Below are positions 53,394 to 62,631 of a DNA stretch of 64,000 bases, one piece after another. Origin of the DNA: a virus; IMG/VR virus record IMGVR_UViG_3300034073_003542, positions 1-64,000 of that record, one strand, 5' to 3'. The notes under the pieces are model-generated. The model saw only the letters and a program-made list of their open reading frames with translations. It was not told the origin of the DNA and made no database searches. The translations under genes and the position numbers were made by a program. Each line of letters begins with the position of its first letter. Positions within the stretch are counted from its first letter, which is position 1.

Positions 53394-54005
53394 TTATTCT
53401 TTAATGTTGTGTGTTTTTATTATAGAATCTTGTTCTATGATCTTATTTAAGATTTCAAACAAAAAACAGTTTTTGTTACTGTCAACCCCTATTAACTTTT
53501 GCAGCTTTAGTGAGTCGTCCTTATTAATATAGTAAATATCCGATATATAGTTCTGCAAGCCAAAGCTTATATTAGAAACAATTTTATTATTCACCACACA
53601 ACCAATACTTGTTTCTTTATTTGTAACAAAGACCTGTGAATAGATTTTGTCTAAACTATCGAAAGTCACCATAGATGGTGTTATATATCCAGATACTATA
53701 ATACATGAATCATTTAGATATTCTTTAGCTATATTTAAGCTTTGTACATCATTGAATCGTTCATAATCTGTATTTTTTAGTACGACTATTTTTTTGTCTT
53801 GATAGTTTTTTTTAATGAAATGTCGCAATCTCTTACAATCATATCCAGCAACATATATGATTTCGCAATTTGGAAACTTCTGATTGAAAACATGGTACTG
53901 TTTATCAAATATTGTAGATCTGTCTCCATTAGCTCTGATTAAACCAGGACAACCCTTAGACTTTAATCCTTTTTTAAATCTATCTCCAAGTATTATGATG
54001 CGCAT
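53394..54005 (-). CDS. Putative nucleotidyltransferase (sugar-phosphate type)
   Basis: 203 residues. ATG 54005 lies directly after the previous stop codon and gives a start (MRIIILGDRFKKGLKSKGCPGLI) like nucleoside-triphosphate sugar transferases (ILAAG...R...PK), though the glycines are changed. NTDYERFNDVQSLNIAKEYL and SIGCVVNNKIV also match that fold (N.xYE..N...S). It could activate a sugar as a nucleotide sugar for the glycosyltransferases. The altered loop makes activity uncertain. Confidence 0.5.
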   Translation of the reverse strand: MRIIILGDRFKKGLKSKGCPGLIRANGDRSTIFDKQYHVFNQKFPNCEIIYVAGYDCKRLRHFIKKNYQDKKIVVLKNTDYERFNDVQSLNIAKEYLNDSCIIVSGYITPSMVTFDSLDKIYSQVFVTNKETSIGCVVNNKIVSNISFGLQNYISDIYYINKDDSLKLQKLIGVDSNKNCFLFEILNKIIEQDSIIKTHNIKE

Positions 54006-54007
54006 AT

Positions 54008-54784
54008 TTATTCGACTATTGTTTGCAGTTGTTCGTCTGTAAAAACGTCTCTTTTGTCGATCATTAAACAATATCTATAGTTTGGAGCACTAAATAATAA
54101 GCTTGATTTGTCTTTATTGATATATGAAACAAAACTTGCTAGATCCTCGTATACAGTTTTATTTGCTGTGTGAACTAAGTTCTCAAAGTCTCCAAACCTA
54201 TTAACAGATAAAACAAATCTATATTTTTTATTGACATTAATGACTTCATGTAAAACATTATAGTATGGTGAGTCAACAACCATTGTTTTTACTTCCCATA
54301 AATTTTTATAGTTACTATCTTTGATTATTTTTTCGATATTGAAATAGCTATGACGTTGATCTTTATCTTGATATCTTACAAAGATAAGTTTTTGCGGTTG
54401 AATTGATAGATTCTTTATCTTATCTCCAATTTGTGTTAATTCATCAGAAGACATATCTTTTAGATTAATAACCATAAGATATTGAATAAAATTTGTTTGG
54501 TGGAATGTATTAATTTTTTCTTCTATTGTAGAATCTTCTGGAAAAAATGAATTTTCACGATATCCCAAACATTTCTTTTTATTAATAATGAAGAATTCTA
54601 GTTCATCGTCATAAGCTTCTAATATATCAACATTATGATTTTTATATTTATCGATATAGTTTAAATGGCATCCTTTTTGTGTGCGATCTTCATATATAGC
54701 AAATGCGCACTTTTTACATGGAGTATGTATTTTATCTATTGTTGGTAAAATAGGTTCTTCTATTTTTTGTTCGGTGTTTGACAT
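54008..54784 (-). CDS. Hypothetical protein with Cys cluster, GT-like body
   Basis: 258 residues with a cggagaa site. Residues 22-75 hold CKKCAFAIYEDRTQKGC and a later KKKCLGYRE, a four-cysteine zinc or iron-sulphur site. The body (residues 90-258) is alternating alpha/beta with RFVLSVNRFGD and may be a reduced GT-A fold. It lies between a nucleotidyltransferase-like gene and a GT4, overlapping the latter by 25 bases, so a role in the same sugar pathway is likely but unproven. Confidence 0.45.
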   Translation of the reverse strand: MSNTEQKIEEPILPTIDKIHTPCKKCAFAIYEDRTQKGCHLNYIDKYKNHNVDILEAYDDELEFFIINKKKCLGYRENSFFPEDSTIEEKINTFHQTNFIQYLMVINLKDMSSDELTQIGDKIKNLSIQPQKLIFVRYQDKDQRHSYFNIEKIIKDSNYKNLWEVKTMVVDSPYYNVLHEVINVNKKYRFVLSVNRFGDFENLVHTANKTVYEDLASFVSYINKDKSSLLFSAPNYRYCLMIDKRDVFTDEQLQTIVE

Positions 54785-57627
54785 GTTAAATAATTCTCCG
54801 GTAATAAACGTTCTGGATGATGTCTAATTTCTTCGTGTAGAATTTTTTCATTCATTATTTGTTCTAGTATTTCAACCGCTTCTTTATAAGAAAAACCAGA
54901 AATCTTACCTCGTCTAGCAACAATTCTTTGTGACATATCTTTAATCAAACATTGTATATTTGAGGTTTTTAATAGAAAGGGGTCATTAATAACATTAACC
55001 ACTATATATTCTACAAATTCTCGCGGAGATAAGTTAGATGGTACTGAAATATTTTCGTGGTTTGTCTTAAATATAGTTGGATCATTCCATGCTACTTTTT
55101 TAGTAATATCTATTGTATCAAATACTTCATCCCAAACTTTGAATGTATGATCCCATGTATACATATCAATACATTTTTTTCTGGTTTCTTCCCCCAGTCT
55201 CCTACGTTCATTATGGTCTTTCTTGAAGAAATCATACAAAAACTGAGATGTAAAATCATTATCTGGATAAACTCTATCTGCGTTTGTTTCTAGTTCTCTA
55301 AATTTTTTCTGTATTGGAATAAGTGTTCCTCCAACATTCTCGCAAATTTCTGTCATGGCACTATAATCAACACTTGCTATAGGAACACCAGCACTAGCAG
55401 CTTCTAGTTGTGGCATACCGAACCCCTCGCACTGAAATGTTGCTCCTATTTTAGTAGTCATAGTATGGTCGTCTTCTACGGTAACGCACCAAACATCATC
55501 TTTATAGTTAGATTCTTGAATTCTTTTAATTTTTATTAAATGGTAATTCTGATAATAAACATTGTTAGTTCCGTTGCGTTTGGTTGAGAAATCACCTTTT
55601 TTAATATTACATCCATAAATTTCAAAACTATAACAATCTAATCTGTTTTTCTGGTCTGTTGTATTGTGTTCTACTCTATTGATTTTTGATACCGAAAATG
55701 GTATTCTTAGTCTTCTTAAGATGTGTTTTATTTGTTCTGCAAGTGTGATAGAGATTGTACTAATTTGAGAATAATTTTTTTCTTCACAATAGTGTCCATC
55801 ACCCATAAACATCCCTACTAAAATTTCTTTTTGTTTTTCTATAGGTAGATACAAACACCAATTTGGCAAACATTTATCTTCTTTGCTTCCAAACCAAGTA
55901 AAAAAAAGATTTCCATGTAGAGATGACCATAGAGAATTATCTTGAGCTAATCTATCTCTGTATGGTCTGATTGATTCTACGTTTGATATACTTAATTGTT
56001 TAAAGGCGTTCGATGCAACATAGTGGTTTTCTGTTTCTTTTATATGTGAAGTTATTTTTAGTCCTTTAGCTGTCGAATTTGCCGCATGTCCATCGGCAAC
56101 AAAAAGACCCATAAATCTACAAAAATCTTTATCTATATTAATATATCGTGGATAGGAATAACCACCAATAACCTCTATATAGTCTTCTTTAGTTATATAT
56201 GTATCATTGATTTCTTTGGCAATATCTATTTGTTCTATATCTTTAATCGTATCGTCTATTGGAAAACATAACATATCTCCTGATTTTAATTCATTTAACT
56301 CATATTTTCCTGGTTCCGGCAGTTTTTTTTCTTCTCTTAATTTGTCTCCAATTTTTTCTCTAACTGTTCTCGATTTGTCGTTTTTAATTTCTGTTTGCGT
56401 ATAAGCCGGAAATTCATGATTTTCTGTAGCTATTAATGTTTCGTAGTCTCCATGAATAGACAGTTCTAATATTTTTTTATTGTGACTTTTTGTTAGATTT
56501 TTCCATATGTTAGTAATTGGCTTCCATCTATTTTTATGGGTCCATGCTTCATCTCCAATTTTTGTTTTAGAAATAGGTATCCATAATATCTCGTTATTTC
56601 TTTTAATTCTAATTTCTTCATTTTTACCAAGACATATTGAATATTGTATATATACGTCAAATAGATTATAGACCTCATTCAGTTGTTCATTATTTAAGCC
56701 ATTAGATGTAGTTATAAAAGCTGCACTGTTACGAATACTACAATGAGGGCAATCAACTATTCCGCTACTATATTTATTTGCGCACCATTTAAGACACTTG
56801 TTACACTTATATGTAAAATATACTTTGTCTAATAACTGAAACTCTAGTAATAAAGCAGGAATATCCCAACCAGCTTCTTCTGGATATGATGTGTGAAAGT
56901 AAAGAACGGTATTATCTGCCATTGGATCATTTTCTGTTTTGAGTCTATCAAGATATTTACGAAATACCCGTAGAAGATCTGGCATAAGTTTTCGTTTTTG
57001 GTTTCTCATTACGAAACCCACAACATTAACATCACGACCAAAAGTTTTTATTTGATGTTCTTTTTTGTCGTTTATTGGATAAAATTCATTAGCGTTGATG
57101 CCAGCATTAACAATCTTAGGAAAAATATTTAACTTATCAGCTCCCTCGTTAGTTAAAGTATTTTTGGCCCATTGAGTATAGGGAACAACAATATCAGCAT
57201 TAGCATAAGTATAATACCATTCTGTTTTTTGTGGAGAGGAATCTACTGTCGGCATTATTACCCAATGAAAATGTCTACGATATGGACTCATTTCTTGATA
57301 AGAACTCATCCAATAATCTCTGACATCAAAAACTATATGGGGCTTAAAATCAAGAATAGCTCGATTAAATCTCCAGTTTCCAAATTCATTAATTTTTTGT
57401 GTCTGGTATAGTTTTATTTTTTGTTCATCTTTAAGAGACGGATTATTTGGATATATCTTCCAAACACACTCTTGTACCCTAGCATTATCTTCTGCACAAT
57501 AACATGCTAGTTCTGCAATCTCATACTTACCAGAATTGTGTAGTCTAGTTAGTAGTTCTTTGCCGTAAACCCCATAACCACTTGAAATATAGTGCGCATC
57601 GTTAACGATAAATAATTTTTTTTTCAT
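54760..57627 (-). CDS. GT4 glycosyltransferase interrupted by an intein
   Basis: 955 residues, of which 332-732 are an intein. The extein has an N-terminal GT-B domain (FIVNDAHYISSGYGVYGKEL) with a zinc-ribbon insert (CNKC...C...CPHC, residues 275-296). After splicing, YIQYSI joins CEGFGMPQLEAASAGVP, giving the conserved family 4 nucleotide-binding motif (E...E) exactly across the junction. The host Cys733 would be the C+1 residue. It is the first gene after the ssb terminator, with no obvious promoter, so it may depend on read-through. The substrate is unknown. Confidence 0.8.
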   Translation of the reverse strand: MKKKLFIVNDAHYISSGYGVYGKELLTRLHNSGKYEIAELACYCAEDNARVQECVWKIYPNNPSLKDEQKIKLYQTQKINEFGNWRFNRAILDFKPHIVFDVRDYWMSSYQEMSPYRRHFHWVIMPTVDSSPQKTEWYYTYANADIVVPYTQWAKNTLTNEGADKLNIFPKIVNAGINANEFYPINDKKEHQIKTFGRDVNVVGFVMRNQKRKLMPDLLRVFRKYLDRLKTENDPMADNTVLYFHTSYPEEAGWDIPALLLEFQLLDKVYFTYKCNKCLKWCANKYSSGIVDCPHCSIRNSAAFITTSNGLNNEQLNEVYNLFDVYIQYSICLGKNEEIRIKRNNEILWIPISKTKIGDEAWTHKNRWKPITNIWKNLTKSHNKKILELSIHGDYETLIATENHEFPAYTQTEIKNDKSRTVREKIGDKLREEKKLPEPGKYELNELKSGDMLCFPIDDTIKDIEQIDIAKEINDTYITKEDYIEVIGGYSYPRYINIDKDFCRFMGLFVADGHAANSTAKGLKITSHIKETENHYVASNAFKQLSISNVESIRPYRDRLAQDNSLWSSLHGNLFFTWFGSKEDKCLPNWCLYLPIEKQKEILVGMFMGDGHYCEEKNYSQISTISITLAEQIKHILRRLRIPFSVSKINRVEHNTTDQKNRLDCYSFEIYGCNIKKGDFSTKRNGTNNVYYQNYHLIKIKRIQESNYKDDVWCVTVEDDHTMTTKIGATFQCEGFGMPQLEAASAGVPIASVDYSAMTEICENVGGTLIPIQKKFRELETNADRVYPDNDFTSQFLYDFFKKDHNERRRLGEETRKKCIDMYTWDHTFKVWDEVFDTIDITKKVAWNDPTIFKTNHENISVPSNLSPREFVEYIVVNVINDPFLLKTSNIQCLIKDMSQRIVARRGKISGFSYKEAVEILEQIMNEKILHEEIRHHPERLLPENYLTCQTPNKK
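55432..56634 (-). other. Intein (401 residues) with two LAGLIDADG-type motifs
   Basis: Begins with C332 (CLGKNEEIRIKR, block A). Block B is LIATENHEFPAY (TxxH). Homing endonuclease motifs are GLFVADGH (about 507-514) and GMFMGDGHY (605-613), followed by a block-H-like ITLAEQIKHIL. Block F is VWCVTVEDDHTMTT. The end reads GATFQ then Cys+1, so the terminal residue is Gln, not Asn, and the penultimate residue is Phe, not His. Deleting it restores a perfect GT4 motif. Confidence 0.85.
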
Positions 57628-57654
57628 TATCTTCAGAGTCTTTCTAGTTATTTA

Positions 57655-57681
57655 AGTAAAAGAAAAGCCCCTTTCGGGGCT
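57655..57681 (-). terminator. Intrinsic terminator after ssb
   Basis: On the minus strand: agcccc, gaaa loop, ggggct, then ttttctttt. The GNRA-type loop and GC stem make it strong. It lies 30 bases after the ssb stop. Confidence 0.85.
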
Positions 57682-57710
57682 ATTCTCTTACTCACATTTG
57701 ACGCCGTTTA

Positions 57711-58118
57711 TTAGAACGGCATTTGATTTCCACCATCTTCTACAGATGATGCAGCAACAGCTTCTGCTGGCTCTGTTTGCTTACGCTTAGAGCGAATTAA
57801 CTTAGCAAAGTTGTTAATACGAACCTTATAACTACTATGCTTTACTCCATCCTTTTCCCAGTTGTCGTTCTTTAATTGTCCTTCTACCAAAACAGCTTCG
57901 CCCTTTTTAAAGTTCTCTGCAATGTTTTGTGCAGCAGTATCCCAGGCTTCACAACGAACAAACGTAGTTTCTTCGTCTTGTGTTCCATCGGCGCGAGTAA
58001 AGCGACGAGAAGTTGCGACAGTAACGGTAACAACAGCGGTCTGACTACCATTATTTCCATTGATATAGCGAACTTCTGGATCACGGACCAAATTACCACT
58101 CAACATAACTGTATTCAT
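57711..58118 (-). CDS. ssb: Single-stranded DNA-binding protein
   Basis: 135 residues from ATG 58118 behind ggaga; an in-frame TTG at 58130 lies upstream of that site and is rejected. The OB-fold core is clear: MNTVMLSGNLVRDPEVRY, AVVTVTVATSRRF, ETTFVRCEAWDTAAQNIAENFKKGEAVLVEGQL, WEKDGVKHSSYKVRI. The tail is short and ends GGNQMPF, like the acidic PF tip that recruits replication proteins, though less acidic. It coats ssDNA at the fork. It has a perfect promoter upstream and a terminator downstream. Confidence 0.92.
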   Translation of the reverse strand: MNTVMLSGNLVRDPEVRYINGNNGSQTAVVTVTVATSRRFTRADGTQDEETTFVRCEAWDTAAQNIAENFKKGEAVLVEGQLKNDNWEKDGVKHSSYKVRINNFAKLIRSKRKQTEPAEAVAASSVEDGGNQMPF

Positions 58119-58171
58119 ATCATTCTCCAATTCTCAAAAAAGTAAACTTACCTAAAACTGACCAACGTACT

Positions 58172-58200
58172 ATTATAACAGGTGGGGAGGTCTGTGTCAA
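58172..58200 (-). promoter_or_regulatory. Perfect sigma-70 promoter for ssb
   Basis: On the minus strand: TTGACA, exactly 17 bases, TATAAT. The -35 box overlaps the stop codon of the dnaE C-part gene. It lies 54 bases before the ssb start. Confidence 0.9.
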
Positions 58201-59834
58201 GTCTTGGCAACGTAAACCTTATCAACTATGAGAGAATCTCCCTTTTGTGACCTATTTCCCATAATTACGACAATATTGCCCAAAAACAAGGCTTGTCGGT
58301 ATTGTTTATAAGTCTCCGGAAAAACAATAACATTGTCGAGAACACCTGTATTGTCTGATATCTCCAAAAATGCCATTTCTTGCCCAGCGGTCTTACCCTT
58401 TTTGGTTTTTGTAACATTGACATTCTCGATTTCCCCGCCCAAAACAATATTTTTATTGGCAAAGAAGGAAGTAATAGGGTTTTGATTAGCTTTCTTGAGT
58501 TCTTTACATGTTACATTCGTCATGCTAATGTCATACGCGTCCACTTTCGAGCAACTAACACTAGTACCAAGAATATTGTACTCTGCATCACTTAACCAAT
58601 CAATAGTATCACTCAAAGAATAAGGTGGATTCTTAAATAGCTTCAACTTATCTTGTACTGCCGCAACTCTTTTAGTTTGTACTTTTCCGCTTTCTAGTAG
58701 TGCCGTTAATAGTTCGCCCAAGGTTTTATAATGCAGATTTGCATTACAGAATTTGAGTTCACCACCAGATAAATCCGATATTAACTGAAACTCATATAAC
58801 ATAGACGATCTAGACTTATTGATATAAGATATTGCTCCACACTCTATAATAGCTTTTGCTGCTGTGGAATTGATATCGTTTAGAACTAGAAATAAGGTTT
58901 CTAGCCAATTTAATTCACCAATAGGCTTTGGTAATTTTTCTTGGATTTTAATCAACTTCTTATATACAGAATCGCCCAAACTCTTAATGTCCCTCAATCC
59001 AAAATAGATATCTCCATCATGAATAAAGAAATACTCGTTCATCATTCTTAAATCTGGAAGACGAACAGTAATATCCATTTCTGTGGCATTTTGGAAAAGC
59101 CCCTTTATCTCTGCATGAGGATCAATCTTATCACGAGCAAATTTGAGATACGCCTTGAAAAACATCTTGGGAAAGTGAGCTTTAGCATATGCTGATAAGT
59201 ATGAATTCATAGCATATGACACAGCATGTGAGTGATTGAATGAGTAGCGTTGACTTTTTTCGATCCATGCAAATATCGTTTCTGCTTCACTTTCGTTTAC
59301 AATTCCTAGTTTTTTACATCCTTCCATAAAAGCAGTTTTTACCTTAGCCATTTCATCAGCTTTCTTTTTGCCGATAGCTTTTCGTAAATCGTCAGCTTGT
59401 TGAGGAGTAAATCCAGCAATACGAACACAAATATCCATCGCTTGTTCTTGATAGATCATTTCGCCGTAACTATCTTTTAGGGAAGGCTCTAGAGCAGGAT
59501 GAAAATAGTCAATACTTTCTTCTCCATTTTTTCTATCGATATAGTGTTGAGTAACACTTTTATTATCACGGATACTTTCGAGGCACCCAGGTCTAACTAT
59601 CGATAATAAAGCAGAAAGATGTTCTATGATTTCTGGTTTTAGTTTTTTAGCAATACTGCGACCTAATCTGGACTCTAGCTGAAAAACTCCCTTAGTATTT
59701 CCGCTGCCAATAAGTTTCCATGTTCTTGGACATTCCAGATTAATATTTTCGATATCTGGATCAAATATGACTCGTCTATTCTTATCTAGATTAAACTGGC
59801 AGCCACATGGGAATTTTATAATCTGATTAGACAT
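58197..59834 (-). CDS. dnaE: DNA polymerase III alpha subunit, C-terminal part (split gene)
   Basis: 545 residues. A 35-residue N-terminal lead with CGC...C is unlike normal DnaE. Then TWKLIGSGNTKGVFQLESRLG (residues 38-58), QQADDLRKAIGKKK and SFNHSHAVSYA (198-208) are standard DnaE fingers motifs. An OB-fold (IVLGGEIENVNVTKTKKGK onward) ends the protein; no tau-binding tail is seen. The catalytic aspartates are in the other gene (60697-62592), so the two must associate. It follows the exonuclease gene by seven bases. Confidence 0.88.
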   Translation of the reverse strand: MSNQIIKFPCGCQFNLDKNRRVIFDPDIENINLECPRTWKLIGSGNTKGVFQLESRLGRSIAKKLKPEIIEHLSALLSIVRPGCLESIRDNKSVTQHYIDRKNGEESIDYFHPALEPSLKDSYGEMIYQEQAMDICVRIAGFTPQQADDLRKAIGKKKADEMAKVKTAFMEGCKKLGIVNESEAETIFAWIEKSQRYSFNHSHAVSYAMNSYLSAYAKAHFPKMFFKAYLKFARDKIDPHAEIKGLFQNATEMDITVRLPDLRMMNEYFFIHDGDIYFGLRDIKSLGDSVYKKLIKIQEKLPKPIGELNWLETLFLVLNDINSTAAKAIIECGAISYINKSRSSMLYEFQLISDLSGGELKFCNANLHYKTLGELLTALLESGKVQTKRVAAVQDKLKLFKNPPYSLSDTIDWLSDAEYNILGTSVSCSKVDAYDISMTNVTCKELKKANQNPITSFFANKNIVLGGEIENVNVTKTKKGKTAGQEMAFLEISDNTGVLDNVIVFPETYKQYRQALFLGNIVVIMGNRSQKGDSLIVDKVYVAKT

Positions 59835-59841
59835 CTATATT

Positions 59842-60528
59842 TTATACCTTAAATGAATCTCTAAACTTAACTTTACTACCAAGATTTCTGAATAACTTCA
59901 TGAAACGAATCATTATTTCTGCTGTGTCTTTAACGTCTTTAATAGCATCATGCGCTCCGTCTTTACTAATTCCAAGATATTCGCGCAAATTATCCATAGA
60001 ATAACTTTTGAGGTCGCTATTACTTTCAAACCAATAAAACACAATATTCATAACATCAACCACATCGCGTGGATAGAAAATATTTGTTGTATTATCTTTA
60101 TTGGTCTGTCCATATTTTTTACTCAAACGATCAACAATACGTAAATCAAAACGATTGATATTATATCCAGCAGCAATAGGAGCACTAAATTGGCTTTTGC
60201 GACTTCCTCGGCTATGATATTTATCAAGATAATTTACAAACATATTCCAGCTTTGTTGCTGTATTGGATATTTTTTCCATTCTTCTAGAACAGCAGCTTC
60301 TGAACAGCCCTTAACTTTACCGTGGAAACTTAATATGTCTGTAGTATATGTATAGTTATCATCTGCTTCCAGAACTTCTGGTTTGAAATTTACATTAAAT
60401 TCTGATCCTTTAACTATTTCTAATTTAACTGGGTCAACAATAACAGCAGCAATTTGTACAGGAGAACAAGTTTCTGGATTATTGCCGTCTGTCTCAAAGT
60501 CAAATACGCAAATTGGATTTTTGTTCAT
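59842..60528 (-). CDS. DnaQ-like 3'-5' exonuclease (proofreading)
   Basis: 228 residues. ExoI motif VFDFETDG (D10, E12), a middle YNINRFDLRIVDRL (second Asp) and HDAIKDVKDTAEIM (HxxxD, ExoIIIe) are all present. It should degrade mismatched 3' ends and act in trans with the split polymerase. The pol gene is interrupted by this gene and by the 60-residue one. A gagga site precedes the ATG. Confidence 0.88.
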   Translation of the reverse strand: MNKNPICVFDFETDGNNPETCSPVQIAAVIVDPVKLEIVKGSEFNVNFKPEVLEADDNYTYTTDILSFHGKVKGCSEAAVLEEWKKYPIQQQSWNMFVNYLDKYHSRGSRKSQFSAPIAAGYNINRFDLRIVDRLSKKYGQTNKDNTTNIFYPRDVVDVMNIVFYWFESNSDLKSYSMDNLREYLGISKDGAHDAIKDVKDTAEIMIRFMKLFRNLGSKVKFRDSFKV

Positions 60529-60533
60529 CTAAA

Positions 60534-60716
60534 TTATTCCTCAATTTCTACACTTACCAATGGTTTAATCATAATCTTTGTATCAGGATTATCGACTTCT
60601 GCTGCGTTCAATGTTTTACAGCAGCTTACTTTTTGATCTGTTACTCTTGTGTATTGTTTTCCGTTGTAAGTAAAAACTTGTCCAACACTCAATGTCTTAA
60701 ATAATACAGCCTTCAT
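60534..60716 (-). CDS. Small beta protein of unknown function
   Basis: 60 residues, ggaga site, overlapping the stop of the polymerase N-part gene by 20 bases. It is a short beta protein (TLSVGQVFTYNGKQYTRVTDQKVSC). Such proteins recur in phage replication regions without known function. Coupling to dnaE suggests an accessory role at most. Confidence 0.6.
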   Translation of the reverse strand: MKAVLFKTLSVGQVFTYNGKQYTRVTDQKVSCCKTLNAAEVDNPDTKIMIKPLVSVEIEE

Positions 60717-62592
60717 TTGTTATCTCCGTTTCTAATAAGGTTTCTTGAATATCCATAATTTTATCTAGATATGCTATACCTAAGATATCAAGTTTAATTA
60801 CCCCGATAGCTTCTAGATCTTGCATTTCCATACCAGCAATAAGTTGTTTGTTCTTACTATCATAAATCATTGGGCAGATTTCTGCAAGCGGATCAGAGCT
60901 AATAGCTATTCCAGCAGCGTGTTTTGATTGATTGCTTTTTGTTCCTTCAAGCCTAATAGCCTGTTCAAAGCGTTTTGCTAATGGACCCTCTAATTCGCCC
61001 GCTTCATTATAGAAACAATAATCTCTAAGATGATCAGCCATATTTTCTAGGCTCCATCCTAAAATAGACGCTTCTCCCGTTTCCTCTTTCATTGTCTGTA
61101 GTTCGTCGGAAATCTTAGATTCTTCTGGAATATTTTTGGTAATTTTATTCATTTCTTCAAATGATACATTACCATATACTCTTAGAACATCTTTGAGGGC
61201 GGCACGACCTTTGATTGTATTAAATGTAATCATTTGTGAAACATTTTTATGACCATATTTATCTTTGATATATTGTATAACGTGTTCACGCTTTTCAATA
61301 GGAACGTCAACATCAATATCTGGTAGACTTATATGATCAGCAGTATTTCTTCCTTCGTTATAAAATCTTGAAAATAATAGATTGTATTTGATCGGATCTA
61401 TTTGTGTAATACCAATTAAATAAGATACTAAACAACCGGCACTCGACCCACGGCCAGGGCCGGGAAGCCAGCCGCTTCTTCTAATAAAATCTAAAATATC
61501 CGACACAATTAAAAAATAACTACTAAGACCAGCTCCCTGTAGAATATCCAATTCACTTTTAATTCTGTCAATATATATTTGATGTTGATCTTGTGGAATT
61601 TTGTCTTTGATTTTTTTAACCCAACCCTTACGACAAAGTTCGCGCAAATACTCGTCCTCATTAAATCCGTCAGGACAAGGAAATTTGGGAAGTCTTGGTT
61701 TGCTTAGAATAGAATATTCCTCAACCATATCGTTAACAATATTTGTATTAGCTATCTCTTCTTCGGTATGGATTGCCGCCATTTCTTCTTGTGAAGGAAT
61801 ATGATAACAATCGCTCTTAAAGAAACACCCAAGTGGCACATCTTCTCCGCGAGATAATTTATCACTAATTTCGCTAAATGTTGTTTTCAGATTATTGCAC
61901 AACAAAATACGCTGATCTTCACAATCAGATCGTTCACAATAATGCGCATCAGGAGTACATATTACTTTAACGCCCGTCTTCTTTCCAATTTCCCTAATAG
62001 CATTAGTAAGATCAACTTGAATAGGAAGATTGTCCTTATCAATTAGCTGGGCCTCAAGAAATAGCTGACTACCGAAAATCGTCTTGAGATATTCAACGTG
62101 TTTCACGCCTAGCTCTAACCAGTTTTCTCGCAATCGCCCATAGTCTTCAACAATTTCATCTGCTAAACTTGATCCTAAATGACCAGTTATACCTATTAGA
62201 TTTCCACTATTCAATTTCTTAATGGACTCAAAATCTAGTCTTGGTTTATAATAGAAATTTTCAGGTAAATTACTTGTGGAAACAATTTTAATCAGATCTT
62301 TCCATCCTTGTAGGTTTTTGCATAAAACTAAGAAGTGAGACAAACTTTTATTTGATTCATCTTGAATTGTTGGATCATTTTTACATATATATAACTCGCA
62401 ACCCAAAATAGGTTTGATTTTTGCTGCTTTTAAGCTCTTATAGAATTTTACAACGCCCGCTATGGAGCCGTGGTCGGTAATAGCACAAGCTGTTGCTCCG
62501 ATAGCTTTGCATCTTTGAGCAATTTTGTCTGTTTTGCTGAGTCCGTCAAGCAAAGAAAAATGCGATTTACGAATGGACGTGTAGCGGCACAT
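60697..62592 (-). CDS. dnaE: DNA polymerase III alpha subunit, N-terminal and catalytic part (split gene)
   Basis: 631 residues. PHP-like N-domain: SHFSLLDGL, ITDHGSIAG and CTPDAHY, but the H-x-H that normally precedes this is replaced by I-R-K, so the PHP metal site is degenerate. The polymerase palm has GPGRGSSAGCLVSYLIG (about 378-394) and LPDIDVD (D425, D427), plus KLDILG (D602) as the third catalytic Asp. The chain stops soon after, just before the GVFQLES motif. The missing part is 58197-59834. The ATG at 62592 has only a weak cagg site. Confidence 0.88.
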   Translation of the reverse strand: MCRYTSIRKSHFSLLDGLSKTDKIAQRCKAIGATACAITDHGSIAGVVKFYKSLKAAKIKPILGCELYICKNDPTIQDESNKSLSHFLVLCKNLQGWKDLIKIVSTSNLPENFYYKPRLDFESIKKLNSGNLIGITGHLGSSLADEIVEDYGRLRENWLELGVKHVEYLKTIFGSQLFLEAQLIDKDNLPIQVDLTNAIREIGKKTGVKVICTPDAHYCERSDCEDQRILLCNNLKTTFSEISDKLSRGEDVPLGCFFKSDCYHIPSQEEMAAIHTEEEIANTNIVNDMVEEYSILSKPRLPKFPCPDGFNEDEYLRELCRKGWVKKIKDKIPQDQHQIYIDRIKSELDILQGAGLSSYFLIVSDILDFIRRSGWLPGPGRGSSAGCLVSYLIGITQIDPIKYNLLFSRFYNEGRNTADHISLPDIDVDVPIEKREHVIQYIKDKYGHKNVSQMITFNTIKGRAALKDVLRVYGNVSFEEMNKITKNIPEESKISDELQTMKEETGEASILGWSLENMADHLRDYCFYNEAGELEGPLAKRFEQAIRLEGTKSNQSKHAAGIAISSDPLAEICPMIYDSKNKQLIAGMEMQDLEAIGVIKLDILGIAYLDKIMDIQETLLETEITNEGCII

Positions 62593-62631
62593 ACCTGGCC
62601 GACACGTCCAAAATTTTCTCCTCTGTCATAA

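Noticed and set aside
58197-62592. Split intein joining the two DnaE parts
   Set aside because: Neither half carries intein blocks at its broken end, and two genes intervene.
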